Assembly: GCA_019694555.1 (NCBI GenBank)
Contig: JAIBBS010000030.1
Coordinates: forward strand, 1 to 58,162
Direction: 5' to 3'
Length of the DNA: 58,162 nucleotides
Origin: Nannocystaceae bacterium
GTDB taxonomy: Bacteria; Myxococcota_A; Polyangia; Nannocystales; Nannocystaceae
In this document: in pieces, positions 8,327 through 17,271 of the stretch
How the letters are laid out: each line of letters opens with the position of its first letter
How positions within the stretch are numbered: the stretch's first letter is position 1
The notes under the pieces: model-generated
What the model was told of the DNA's origin: nothing
What the model saw: the letters and a program-made list of their open reading frames with translations, nothing else
Databases searched by the model: none
Program-made: the position numbers and the translations under genes

Positions 8327-8332
8327 TACGCT
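8327..8332 (+). promoter_or_regulatory. -10-like box TACGCT, 9 bases before GTG
   Basis: TACGCT is followed by nine bases and the GTG at 8342. It supports that GTG as the start of the large TPR protein and suggests a leaderless or nearly leaderless mRNA. Confidence 0.4.
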
Positions 8333-8341
8333 GGTGCGGTC

Positions 8342-10813
8342 GTGGATCGCGGGCGCGCGGATCGATCGTTCTCCAGCGGACTGCGCGTCGCGAGCCGCGG
8401 TGATCTGATCGCGGAGATCCATGCGAAGCAACGGCGGCGCGTGATCAAGCGTGCCGCGCAGTTCGTCGCGCTGGGCGCCGCGCTGCTCACCGCGGGCGTG
8501 TCGTTCAAGCTGTTCGCCGATCGCCGTGCGCGTGCGGCCGCGCTGCAGAACGCGCGCACCCACGCGCGCAGCGGTGACGCTGCCGACCTGCGCCTCGCCG
8601 GCGACCTGCTCGACGCCGCGCTGGTGCGCGACGCCGAGAACCCCACCGCCGCGGCCGAACGCGCGCTGCTGCGGGCACACCTGTGGCTCGAGTTCGGCGA
8701 GCGACGCGATCTCGCGGACGCGGCGGTGGCCGCCGCACCCGACGTCGTCGCGACCCAGGTGGCGCAGGCGCTGCTGGCCTTCGGCGACGGCGAGCGTGAT
8801 GCCGCCGCGGCCACGCTCGAGGCGCTGGGCACGATCGACGACCCGCTCGCGCGCGTCGAGGCGACGTGGCTGGCCGCGCAGCTGGCGATCGCCGCACGCC
8901 CCGACGACGAGGACGCGCTGCGGGCCGTGCTCGCGCAGGTCGACGCCGCGCTCGACGACAACGCCGGCAACGCGGCGCTGCGGCGCGTGCGGGCGCGCCT
9001 GCTGCTGCAGCTGGGCGAGCCCAACGAAGCCCTGGGCGAGCTCGAGCGCGCGCGCGAGCTGGCGCGCGGGCACCTCGGGCTCGCCGCCGACGAAGCCCTG
9101 TTCAACGCCATGCTCGGCCGCGAGACCGCGGGCGTCGCGAGCGTGGCCGACCAGCTGCTCGAGGTCGGCGAGGCGCTGCCGCACCGCGATCGTCACAACA
9201 CCCTGCTCGCGCGCGCGGTCGTGCACGTGCGCGCGGGCGAGATCACCGAGGGCATGGCGCGCCTGTCCGAGGCCCGCGAGGGCATCCCGCGCTGGGATCG
9301 CCTGGCGGTGCGGCTGGCGATCGAGACCGCGCTGGAGGCCGGCGACGCCGCCGCGGCGCGGCCGTGGCTGGACGACGCCGATCTGCCCGACGACGAGCTC
9401 GCGATCGACCACGCGTGGATCCGCTTCGTCGAAGGCGACGTGATGGCGGCGCTGACGGACCTCGCAGCGCTGCCGCAGGAGCGACCACGCGTGGCCTACG
9501 TGCAGGCGCTCGCACTGGTCGAGCAGCGGCGCTTCGAGGAGGCCGAGCCGTGGATCCGCCGCGCCGAGGAGCTGCTGCCCGGCCGCGTCGAGATCGAGGT
9601 CGCGCGCGCGCGCGTCGAGCTGCGCCGCGGCGATCCGACGGTGGCGCTGCGCAAGCTGCAGGCGCTGGCCGAGGAGGAACCGTTCGCGCCGCGGGCGTGG
9701 ACCGGCCTGGGCGAGGCGCTGCTGCTGCAGCCCGAGCCCGTCGATCTGCGCAAGGCCAAGCTCACGCTCGAGCGCGCGGTCGAACGCGAACCGCTGGCGG
9801 CCGAGGCAATGCTGCTGCTCGCGGACATCGCGGTGCGCCGGCGTGCACGCGAACCCGAGGGCATCCGCGACGCGGAGACCTGGCTGACGCGCGCGGTGCA
9901 GACGCAGCCGTCGCTGCCGCGCTACCGCGAGCGGCGTGCCGCGTTGCTCGCGGACGCGGGCCACGAGGACCGCGCGCGCGCAGAGCTGGCCGAGCTGGTC
10001 GACGTGCCCGGTGTCACCGGCGAGTCGCTGCTGCGCTACGTCGAGCTCTCGGCCGCGGCCGGCGATCGCGACGTCGACAGCGAGGCGCTGCTCGAGCGCG
10101 CCGAGACCCTCGGGATCGAAGCCGATGCCATCGCGCGGGCGCGCGCGCGGGTGAAGCTGGCACTGGGCGGCAAGGACGGCGTCACCACGGCCCAGCGCGC
10201 ATTGATCGAGCTGGTCGGCCGCAGCCCCGGCGACGTCGAGGCACGCGTGCTGCTGGCCGAGACCTTCGCGCGCCAGTTCGATCGCAAGGCCGCGGAGCTG
10301 GCGATCCGTCGCGGCTTCCCGCACACGCCCGACGCGCAACAGGGCCGGCTGTACCTCGCGTGGGCCGACATCGAAGCCCGCATGGGCAAGCCGCGCATCG
10401 CGGCCCCGCGCGCACGCTCGGCGTGGTTGAGGCTGCTCGACGAGGATCGCCCCGCGCCGGAGCTGCTGGCCGCGGCGGAGCTGGCCGCGCGCATGTGGGT
10501 CCGTCAGGACAACGAGCGCATCGCGTTGACCGTCACCGAGCAGCTGACGACGCGGCTGCCGCTGTCGGCCGAGGCGTGGACCATCCGCGCCAAGACCGAG
10601 CTCGCGGTGAACGAGGCCGCGTCGGCGCGCAGCAGCGCCGACCGGGCCATCGCGCTCGATCCCGACAGCGCGCGCGCGCACGAGATCCGCGGCCACTGCC
10701 TGCTGCGCTTCGGACAGAAGGATCGCGCGCGCGCAGCCTACGAGCGCGCGGTCGAGCTGGCCAAGGGCACGCGCGCCGAGAAGGACTACCGCGAGAACCT
10801 GCGCCGCCTGTGA
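8342..10813 (+). CDS. Large membrane-anchored TPR protein
   Basis: 823 residues, GTG start. A cytosolic N-terminal segment of about 35 residues (GDLIAEIHAKQRRRVIKR) precedes one membrane segment (AAQFVALGAALLTAGVSFKLF). The remainder is helical-pair repeats of TPR type across the whole length. Examples are LRLAGDLLDAALVRDAENP, LAYVQALALVEQRRFEEAEP-like units and a final canonical repeat with RAHEIRGHCLLRFGQKDRAR. TPR arrays are protein-binding scaffolds and no enzymatic domain is seen. The start was chosen from the TACGCT box nine bases upstream; the frame stays open back to 8072. It ends 96 bases before the convergent TlpA-like gene. Partners are unknown. Confidence 0.75.
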   Translation: MDRGRADRSFSSGLRVASRGDLIAEIHAKQRRRVIKRAAQFVALGAALLTAGVSFKLFADRRARAAALQNARTHARSGDAADLRLAGDLLDAALVRDAENPTAAAERALLRAHLWLEFGERRDLADAAVAAAPDVVATQVAQALLAFGDGERDAAAATLEALGTIDDPLARVEATWLAAQLAIAARPDDEDALRAVLAQVDAALDDNAGNAALRRVRARLLLQLGEPNEALGELERARELARGHLGLAADEALFNAMLGRETAGVASVADQLLEVGEALPHRDRHNTLLARAVVHVRAGEITEGMARLSEAREGIPRWDRLAVRLAIETALEAGDAAAARPWLDDADLPDDELAIDHAWIRFVEGDVMAALTDLAALPQERPRVAYVQALALVEQRRFEEAEPWIRRAEELLPGRVEIEVARARVELRRGDPTVALRKLQALAEEEPFAPRAWTGLGEALLLQPEPVDLRKAKLTLERAVEREPLAAEAMLLLADIAVRRRAREPEGIRDAETWLTRAVQTQPSLPRYRERRAALLADAGHEDRARAELAELVDVPGVTGESLLRYVELSAAAGDRDVDSEALLERAETLGIEADAIARARARVKLALGGKDGVTTAQRALIELVGRSPGDVEARVLLAETFARQFDRKAAELAIRRGFPHTPDAQQGRLYLAWADIEARMGKPRIAAPRARSAWLRLLDEDRPAPELLAAAELAARMWVRQDNERIALTVTEQLTTRLPLSAEAWTIRAKTELAVNEAASARSSADRAIALDPDSARAHEIRGHCLLRFGQKDRARAAYERAVELAKGTRAEKDYRENLRRL

Positions 10814-10842
10814 TCGCGGCGCAGACGGTGGCGAGCAAGCTC

Positions 10843-10869
10843 CGCGTGCCCGGCCGAGCCGGTCACGGG
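10843..10869 (-). repeat. REP-like palindromic repeat, copy A
   Basis: Read on the minus strand, this 27-base element starts CCCGTGACCGGC, has a 3-base loop TCG, then GCCGGGCACGCG. It matches the copy at 56838-56864 except in the loop and one outer base. Two flanking blocks are also shared: AAGCTCCGC (10837-10845) and GAGCCCGTCAGCAT (10882-10895). It lies between two convergent gene ends (10813 and 10910). Confidence 0.55.
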
Positions 10870-10909
10870 GCCCCGCGACCAGAGCCCGTCAGCATCGGCC
10901 GACAGTGTC

Positions 10910-11415
10910 TCAACCCGCGAGTCGGCGCGCCGTCGCGAGCACCTCGGCGTGGCCGCGCTCGCGCGCGCCGGCGTACTGGAACGCGACCCGGCCCTCGGCG
11001 TCGAGCACGATCACCGTCGGCAGCGTCGCGGCCTGCAGCCGGGCCGCGAGCGCGCCCTGGGGATCCCAGCCCAGCTGCACCGGCGGCGCATCGCCGTGCC
11101 AGCCGTCGGCATCGAGTGACACCAGCACGACCTCGACGGCGTCGCCCAGCTGCTCGAGCAGCGCGCGATAGTCGGCCTCGGCCGCGGCATCGCGGTGGGC
11201 CGCGTCGACGACCTCGATGATCACGACGCGGCCGCGCAGGCTCGCCAGCGGCAGCACGCCGCCGGCCTGCAGCGGCACGTTCGCGTCGATCTGCTCGCCC
11301 GCCGCGTGGCGGCTGGGCGGCAACGCACCGCTGGGCGCCGCCGCCGGCTGGGCGGTCGCGGGCGTCGCCGGCCGGCAGGCCGCGAGCAGCAGCAGCAGCG
11401 TGCGCGCGGCGGCGC

Positions 11416-11419
<4 letters not shown>
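10910..11419 (-). CDS. TlpA/redoxin-like lipoprotein without active-site cysteines
   Basis: 169 residues. Signal peptide with lipobox LLLAAC. From about residue 45 the thioredoxin-like fold is visible: PLASLRGRVVIIEVVDAAHR, then VVLVSLDADGW, then the cis-Pro segment ATLPTVIVLDAEGRV. TlpA/ResA proteins carry WCxxC after the first strand; here the position reads VVDAAHRDAAAE, with no Cys. Apart from the lipobox Cys the mature protein has none, so it cannot do thiol-disulphide exchange. It may be a binding or structural version. Its ATG overlaps the hemE stop (ATGA), so it is co-translated with hemE. No link to haem is proven. Confidence 0.7.
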
Positions 11420-12435
<1,016 letters not shown>

Positions 12436-12445
12436 CGACCGCGCG

Positions 12446-12451
12446 ACTATA
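12446..12451 (-). promoter_or_regulatory. -10-like box TATAGT for hemE
   Basis: On the minus strand TATAGT ends ten bases before the hemE ATG (12435). This gives a transcript with a leader of only a few bases. No good -35 is seen at 16-18 bases. Confidence 0.45.
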
Positions 12452-12466
12452 CCGCGTGTCGCACGG

Positions 12467-13252
12467 GTGGGCCTGTCGGACGCGGTGGCTGCGGTGACGC
12501 GTCCGGTGCTCACGATCCCCGGACGCCCACGGCCGTGGATCATGGCCCACCGCGGCGCCTCGGATCTGGCGCCGGAGAACAGCATCGCGGCGTTCCGGCG
12601 CGCGCTGCAGGACGGCGCGGACCTGATCGAGACCGACCTGTGGTGCCTCGCGGACGGCGAGCTCGCGTGCATGCACGATCCCACGCTGGCACGCACGGTC
12701 GGCGACCCCCGCCACGTCACCGCGCTCGATCGACGCGCGCTCGCGCGGCTGCGGCTGCGCCCGCACAGCGACGGCAGCGCCGCGGACGAACGCGTGCCGC
12801 TGCTCGACGAGCTGGTGGCGCTCGCGCCCGCGCACGTGCCGTTGGTGCTCGAGCTCAAGGACCCGCGCCTGGGCGAGCCGCGACCGCTGCGACGGCTGCT
12901 CGAGATCCTCGGCGATCGTGCACGCGAACGTCGGGCCGCCGTGATCGCCTTCGACCTCGGGCTGCTGCTGCGGATCCGCGAGCAGGCGCCGGGACTGCTC
13001 ACGGGGCACATCGCGTCGCGCAGCCCGTGGGGCAACGAGCACACCGACATGCTCGGTCCGTACTGGCCGCACCTGCTGCTCAACCCTTGCTACGTGCGCA
13101 CCGCCCACCGCCGACGCCAGCGCGTGTGCCCGCTGGACCCCGGGCTGCACCGGCGGCTGCGCCGCTACCTCGCGCTGGACGTCGATGCCGTGCTGACCAA
13201 CGACCCGGCTGCGACCCGGGCAGAGATCGAACGCGTGCGCCGCGAGCGATGA
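12467..13252 (+). CDS. Glycerophosphodiester phosphodiesterase
   Basis: 261 residues. GDPD-family enzymes hydrolyse glycerophosphodiesters to glycerol-3-phosphate and an alcohol. The catalytic segment is clear: MAHRGASDLAPENSIAAF, then GADLIETDLWCLADGELACM with the metal-binding E-x-D, then HDPTLARTVG. Later VPLVLELKDPR supplies the conserved E-x-K strand. The C-terminal end VDAVLTNDPAAT matches the family's TNxP motif. No signal peptide is seen, so it is probably cytosolic. The start is uncertain: GTG at 12467 is the first, but GTG at 12485, 12494 or 12506, or the ATG at 12542, would leave more room for the divergent hemE promoter. Confidence 0.85.
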   Translation: MGLSDAVAAVTRPVLTIPGRPRPWIMAHRGASDLAPENSIAAFRRALQDGADLIETDLWCLADGELACMHDPTLARTVGDPRHVTALDRRALARLRLRPHSDGSAADERVPLLDELVALAPAHVPLVLELKDPRLGEPRPLRRLLEILGDRARERRAAVIAFDLGLLLRIREQAPGLLTGHIASRSPWGNEHTDMLGPYWPHLLLNPCYVRTAHRRRQRVCPLDPGLHRRLRRYLALDVDAVLTNDPAATRAEIERVRRER

Positions 13253-13271
13253 AAGCGCCGCGCGGCCGGTG

Positions 13272-13277
13272 TAGACT
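13272..13277 (+). promoter_or_regulatory. -10-like box TAGACT, 6 bases before GTG
   Basis: TAGACT is six bases before GTG 13284 (nine before ATG 13287). ATGAAA (13249-13254) lies 17 bases upstream and could be a weak -35. Confidence 0.4.
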
Positions 13278-13283
13278 GCGAGC

Positions 13284-14246
13284 GTGATGAGGGCCTCGAG
13301 GCTCGCGCTCGCGCTCGCGCTGGGTTGCGCGACGGGCAACGCGTGTCTGCTCGAGCTCGACCACGCGCTGGCGTGCGGCGACGGCGTCGCCGATCGACTC
13401 GCGGGCGAGCAGTGCGACCCCGCCGACCCCTCGAGCTTCCTCGAGGCCTGCGTCGGCACCAGCCACCCCAACGGCGTCGGTGCGTGCGACCCCGTCACCT
13501 GTCAGCTCATCAACGACGACGCGCAGTGTGCCTTCTGTGGCGACGGCATCATCGACAGCGCCGCGGGCGAGGAGTGTGACGGCAGCAACATCGGCACGCC
13601 GTGCTGGGGCAGCGGCGAGCCCACCTGCACCAACACCTGCCGACTCGACTTCTCGACCTGCGACTCGTGCGGCAACGGCCTGGTCGAGCCCGGCGAGGAG
13701 TGCGACGAGATCGGCCACGGCGGCGACATCGTCAACCCGCGGCCGTGCGCCGGCGCCAACTTCGGTACGGCCGACGAGGTCGAGCCGCTGCGCTCGCCCT
13801 ACCAGAACCTGCCGTACACCTCGGGGAACGCGGTGCGCTGCCTCGACAACTGCACCTACGATCGAACCAGCTGTGGCTACTGCGGCAACGGTGAACAGGA
13901 GGGGCCGTTGCGCGTCTCGATTCTCGACGAGGCGGTGAGCCTCGCCGAGGTCTGTGATGGCGACGACTTCGACCTACAGTTTCTCGACGAGGCGTTCCCG
14001 TTCTGCTCGCAGCAGGGCATCGCAGCCAACGTCGAGTGTCGCAGCGACTGCCTCGGCGTCACCCCGCGCGAGGGGCCACCGTGCTGCTTGCCCAAGGGCG
14101 ACCCGTGCCCGCTGGACTCGGCGCCGCTGCGTTGCTGCTACGAGTACGCCCACCCCGGCGAGGACGCGTGCCTGCCGGTGCTGCTGCCGCCCGATGGCGG
14201 TGACAGCTCGGGTGACGGTGGCGGCAACGCGGTGGTGTGCCGGTAG
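13284..14246 (+). CDS. Secreted protein with myxococcal Cys-rich repeats
   Basis: 320 residues. An N-terminal signal peptide (RLALALALGCATGNA) is followed by about 30 Cys. At least three copies of the Cys-rich repeat CGDG/CGNG..GEECD are present: CGDGVADRLAGEQCD, CGDGIIDSAAGEECD and CGNGLVEPGEECD. A fourth, CGNGEQEGPL, has a long insertion before VCDGDD. These repeats (TIGR02232/DUF4215-like) are common in surface proteins of myxobacteria and are expected to be disulphide-bonded. The end is Gly/Asp/Ser-rich. The function is unknown. GTG 13284 fits the -10 spacing; ATG 13287 is the alternative. The next gene, an FG-GAP protein, follows on the same strand. Confidence 0.7.
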   Translation: MMRASRLALALALGCATGNACLLELDHALACGDGVADRLAGEQCDPADPSSFLEACVGTSHPNGVGACDPVTCQLINDDAQCAFCGDGIIDSAAGEECDGSNIGTPCWGSGEPTCTNTCRLDFSTCDSCGNGLVEPGEECDEIGHGGDIVNPRPCAGANFGTADEVEPLRSPYQNLPYTSGNAVRCLDNCTYDRTSCGYCGNGEQEGPLRVSILDEAVSLAEVCDGDDFDLQFLDEAFPFCSQQGIAANVECRSDCLGVTPREGPPCCLPKGDPCPLDSAPLRCCYEYAHPGEDACLPVLLPPDGGDSSGDGGGNAVVCR

Positions 14247-14377
14247 TCGGGGATCGCCGGGTCGGCCCGTGCACCGCGATTCGCCTGCGTTCGCGGCGAG
14301 CCACCCCAAATCCCTGGTGTCGCCCCAGCCGCCTGCTACCCTGGATGTCACGGGTGCGCGCGCCCGAAGGTGCGACG

Positions 14378-15673
14378 ATGCGTAGGCTCGCCTGGTTGGG
14401 GATAGGCTTCGCGCTGGCGTGTGGGCGCAGCGGCTTCGAGTTCCCCGAGGCCGGCACCGCGTCGCTCGGTGGTGATGGCAGCGACGGCGGCGGCGGTGGT
14501 CACGACGGCTCGGATGCACCGAGCGACGACGCACAAGACGACGGTTTCGTGTTCGTGCCCGAGCCCGATCTCCCGGCGATGGCGCCCAGCTGCGGCAACG
14601 GTGTCATCGACCCCGGCGAGCTGTGCTACCTGCCGAGCATCGAGTACGCCTCGCGCATCGACCCCTGCGCGCTCGCGCTGGGCGACCTCGACGACGACGG
14701 CCACCTCGACGTGGTCGTGCCCAACTCCGACTTCAACCACGCCGAGACCCCGAGCAACGTCGCCTCGGTGCTGCGCGGCGACGGCAAGGGCGGCCTGGGT
14801 TCGCCCGAGGCCTGGCTCGCCGGCGGCGACGTCCCGGTCGGCGTCACGATCGGCGACTTCGACGGCGATGGCATCGACGACCTCGCCGTGACCAACGCCT
14901 ACGCCGCCAGCCTCAACGTGCTGCTGGCGGCCGCACCGGCGGCCTTCGGCGACGCGGTGCCATACACCATCGGCGACACCCCGGTGATGTCGGCCGCCGG
15001 TGACATCGATGGCGACGCCGACGTGGATCTGGCGGTCACCAACAGCGGCAGCGGCGACATCTCGGTGCTGCGCAACCGCGGCGACGGCAGCTTCGAGCTG
15101 GCCGCGAGCTACGACTCGCCCGGCACGCCGTGGGAGGTCATCCTCTCCGACCTCTCGGGCGACGGCGTGCTCGACATGGCGGTGGCGACCTCCGAGGGCG
15201 CGCAGGTCTTCGTGTGGCAAGGCCTCGGCGACGGCGCGTTCGCGACCGCGGGCTCGCTCGCGACCGGCGACGGCACGCTGGGCCTCATCGCCGTGGATCT
15301 CGACGAGGACGGCTGGCCCGATCTGGTCGCGAGCAACTCGTGGGTCTCGACCATCACCGTGTACATGGCCGACGGCGCGGGCAGCTACGTGCCGCACAGC
15401 AACGTCGCCGTCGGCACCCAACCGCGCTCGCTCGCGGCCGGCGACTTCGACAGCGATGGCCTCGTCGACATCGCGACCGCGGACGAGTCCGACAACGCGG
15501 TGTTGGTCGCGCTCGGCGACGGCGCGGGCGGGCTGGTGCCGGTCGCCAACTACCCGGTGGGGCTGCTGCCCTCGGCGGTTCGCGCCGGCGATCTCAACGA
15601 GGACGGCGTGCTCGACCTCGTGACCAGCAACCAGTCCTCGAACACCGTCGGCGTCTTGCTCTCGAACCCGTGA
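14378..15673 (+). CDS. Secreted FG-GAP/VCBS-repeat protein (beta-propeller)
   Basis: 431 residues. Signal peptide MRRLAWLGIGFALACG, possibly a lipoprotein. An Asp/Gly/Ser-rich linker covers about 30-60. The Cys motif CGNGVIDPGELCY precedes seven Asp-rich repeats such as DLDDDGHLDVVVPNSD, DFDGDGIDDLAVTN, DIDGDADVDLAVTN and DLNEDGVLDLVTSN. Seven repeats suggest a calcium-binding seven-bladed propeller outside the cell. The architecture is nearly that of the gene at 2154. The ATG at 14378 has GAAGG at a suitable distance, and a TACCCT box (14337-14342) could be its -10, giving a leader of about 28 bases. The ligand is unknown. Confidence 0.78.
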   Translation: MRRLAWLGIGFALACGRSGFEFPEAGTASLGGDGSDGGGGGHDGSDAPSDDAQDDGFVFVPEPDLPAMAPSCGNGVIDPGELCYLPSIEYASRIDPCALALGDLDDDGHLDVVVPNSDFNHAETPSNVASVLRGDGKGGLGSPEAWLAGGDVPVGVTIGDFDGDGIDDLAVTNAYAASLNVLLAAAPAAFGDAVPYTIGDTPVMSAAGDIDGDADVDLAVTNSGSGDISVLRNRGDGSFELAASYDSPGTPWEVILSDLSGDGVLDMAVATSEGAQVFVWQGLGDGAFATAGSLATGDGTLGLIAVDLDEDGWPDLVASNSWVSTITVYMADGAGSYVPHSNVAVGTQPRSLAAGDFDSDGLVDIATADESDNAVLVALGDGAGGLVPVANYPVGLLPSAVRAGDLNEDGVLDLVTSNQSSNTVGVLLSNP

Positions 15674-15789
15674 CCTCGATGGGTCGCACGGTGTCGCACC
15701 TACGCCTCCGAATTTCGCGACGCGGACGTCGATCTTTGCACGAGCCCTGAATCTCGCCGGCACAGCGGCGTCGTGAGACCCTGCTGCCC

Positions 15790-16323
15790 ATGCGAATCGC
15801 CGTGCTGCTCGCCCTGGTGCTCGCGTCCACGCCCCTGCCCGCGCAGGCCACCGGTGGAGGCCACCACGGCGGCGGCCATCACGGCCACGGCCACGGTCAC
15901 GGCGGAGGTGGTGGCGGCGGTGGTGGCGGTGGGCCGACCGCATCGGTCACCGGCGCGGGACAGCGGCAGGCCTTCAGCTTCGGCGGCAGCGTGCGGCTCG
16001 CGGGCAACAAGGCCACCGGCGAGTTCGTGCTGGTGGCGCACCCGTTGTCGCCGGCGAGCACGACGGTGTCGGTCGCGTGCCGCTATCGCAAGTTCAACCA
16101 GGTCAGCATCACCGGCACGACCGCGACGTTTCGCGGCATGGGCAAGTGCTCGCGGCTGCTGACCAGCGGCGAGATCGAGAACTTCGAGACCGTCAACGTG
16201 TTCCAGATCGTCGACAACCCCGCCGGCGATCAGATCGACGTGAATTTCGAGGGCGCCTCGGGCCTGGCGATCCCGGCCGGCGCGCTCGACTTCGGCGACT
16301 TCACGGTCACGCCCGCGGCCTGA
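15790..16323 (+). CDS. Secreted Gly/His-rich protein
   Basis: 177 residues. A signal peptide (MRIAVLLALVLASTPLPAQA) is followed by a tract at about 21-48 made only of Gly and His (GGGHHGGGHHGHGHGHGGG), which may bind divalent metal. The remaining 125 residues form a compact domain with alternating strands (AFSFGGSVRLAGNKATGEFV, NQVSITGTTATFRGMGKC, DFGDFTVTP) and two Cys (VACRYRKF and GKCSRLL) that could pair. I recognise no family. It stands alone between an FG-GAP gene and a convergent lipoprotein gene, with a strong hairpin directly after its stop. Confidence 0.65.
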   Translation: MRIAVLLALVLASTPLPAQATGGGHHGGGHHGHGHGHGGGGGGGGGGGPTASVTGAGQRQAFSFGGSVRLAGNKATGEFVLVAHPLSPASTTVSVACRYRKFNQVSITGTTATFRGMGKCSRLLTSGEIENFETVNVFQIVDNPAGDQIDVNFEGASGLAIPAGALDFGDFTVTPAA

Positions 16324-16352
16324 GCCGACGCCGCGCGGGTGCCCGCGTCGGC
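16324..16352. terminator. Hairpin between convergent genes
   Basis: GCCGACGC (16324-16331) and GCGTCGGC (16345-16352) are perfect 8-bp arms, with an inner CGCGGG..CCCGCG pairing as an alternative. It begins immediately after the TGA at 16321-16323 and 28 bases before the end of the opposite gene at 16381. There is no T-tract. Confidence 0.4.
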
Positions 16353-16380
16353 GTGCTCGTCTCGCGGCCTCGCCTCGCGC

Positions 16381-17100
16381 TCAGGCGCACAGGCCGTGGT
16401 TGTAGTCGGTGCAGGTCGCCGCGCACGCGTCCTCGCGGCAGGCATCGAGCGCCATCGCGGCCGCGACCGCCGCGGGCGCGAGGCCTTCGCAGCACGGGTC
16501 GATGCACAGCCCGTCGACGCCGCAGGTGGCCAGGCACGCCGCAGCCGCGGGACATCCCGCGAGTTGCTCGCAGCTGTCGGCCTGCGCCGCGCAGCTGCCG
16601 TTGCCGTCGGCGACGCAGTCGACGCAGGCACCGCAGCCGAGCTCGTCGCACGCCGGTGTTCCCTCGCCCTCGGAGCTGCTGCCACCGCCGTCGCTGCTGC
16701 CACCGCTCGAGCTGCCGGACTCGCTGGAGCCTGCCGACGTCCCGTCGCTCGAGCTCTCGGCGTCGGGCTCGTCGCCGGAGCTGGACCCAGCCTCGTCGGA
16801 CGACGGGCTCGCGCACACGCCGGCCACGCACTCGAGCGACGCGTCGCAGCCCTGCTCGCCGCACACGCACATCGCATGGCCGGGCACGCAGCCCATCGGC
16901 ACGCAGACGTCCGGGCCCGCGCACGCGAGGCCGGCGTCACAGGTGCCGTTGCCGTAGCACGGGCAGCTCGCGGATCCCGGCGTGCACGTCGGCTGCGGAT
17001 CCTCGCCGCCCGTCACGGACAGCTCGGGCTGCTCCACGAAACAGGCCGCGGTGGCCAGCAACAGCAGCGAACACGCCAGGCGCATCGTTCGAACCCACAT
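16381..17100 (-). CDS. Cys-rich lipoprotein with Ser/Gly linker
   Basis: 239 residues. The signal peptide ends in lipobox LLLATAAC. An N-terminal Cys-rich part (about 38-95) has CPCYGNGTCDAGLACAGPDV and CVCGEQGCDASLECVAGVC, resembling small EGF-like or Dickkopf-like disulphide domains. A Ser/Gly/Asp/Glu linker covers about 97-147. A second Cys-rich part (150-239) has CDELGCGACVDCVADGNGSC and an Ala-rich helix. The function is unknown. The start could be ATG 17100 or ATG 17085; both keep the signal peptide. A minus-strand TACGGT (17148-17153) may be its -10. The histidine kinase gene ends 171 bases upstream on the same strand. Confidence 0.65.
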   Translation of the reverse strand: MWVRTMRLACSLLLLATAACFVEQPELSVTGGEDPQPTCTPGSASCPCYGNGTCDAGLACAGPDVCVPMGCVPGHAMCVCGEQGCDASLECVAGVCASPSSDEAGSSSGDEPDAESSSDGTSAGSSESGSSSGGSSDGGGSSSEGEGTPACDELGCGACVDCVADGNGSCAAQADSCEQLAGCPAAAACLATCGVDGLCIDPCCEGLAPAAVAAAMALDACREDACAATCTDYNHGLCA

Positions 17101-17271
17101 CGTCTGTGCGCGACCTCGAGGTTGCGCGGTGCTCTCGACCGCGCGCGACCGTAGAACGTTCCCGGCCGCCGAAACCAAACGCCTCGCGGGTGGTGATCGA
17201 TTCACCGCGTCGACGTGCGCTCGGTCGGGTAGCGACGTCGGCGACCGTGTCGCACCCGTGGCCTCGGTGGG

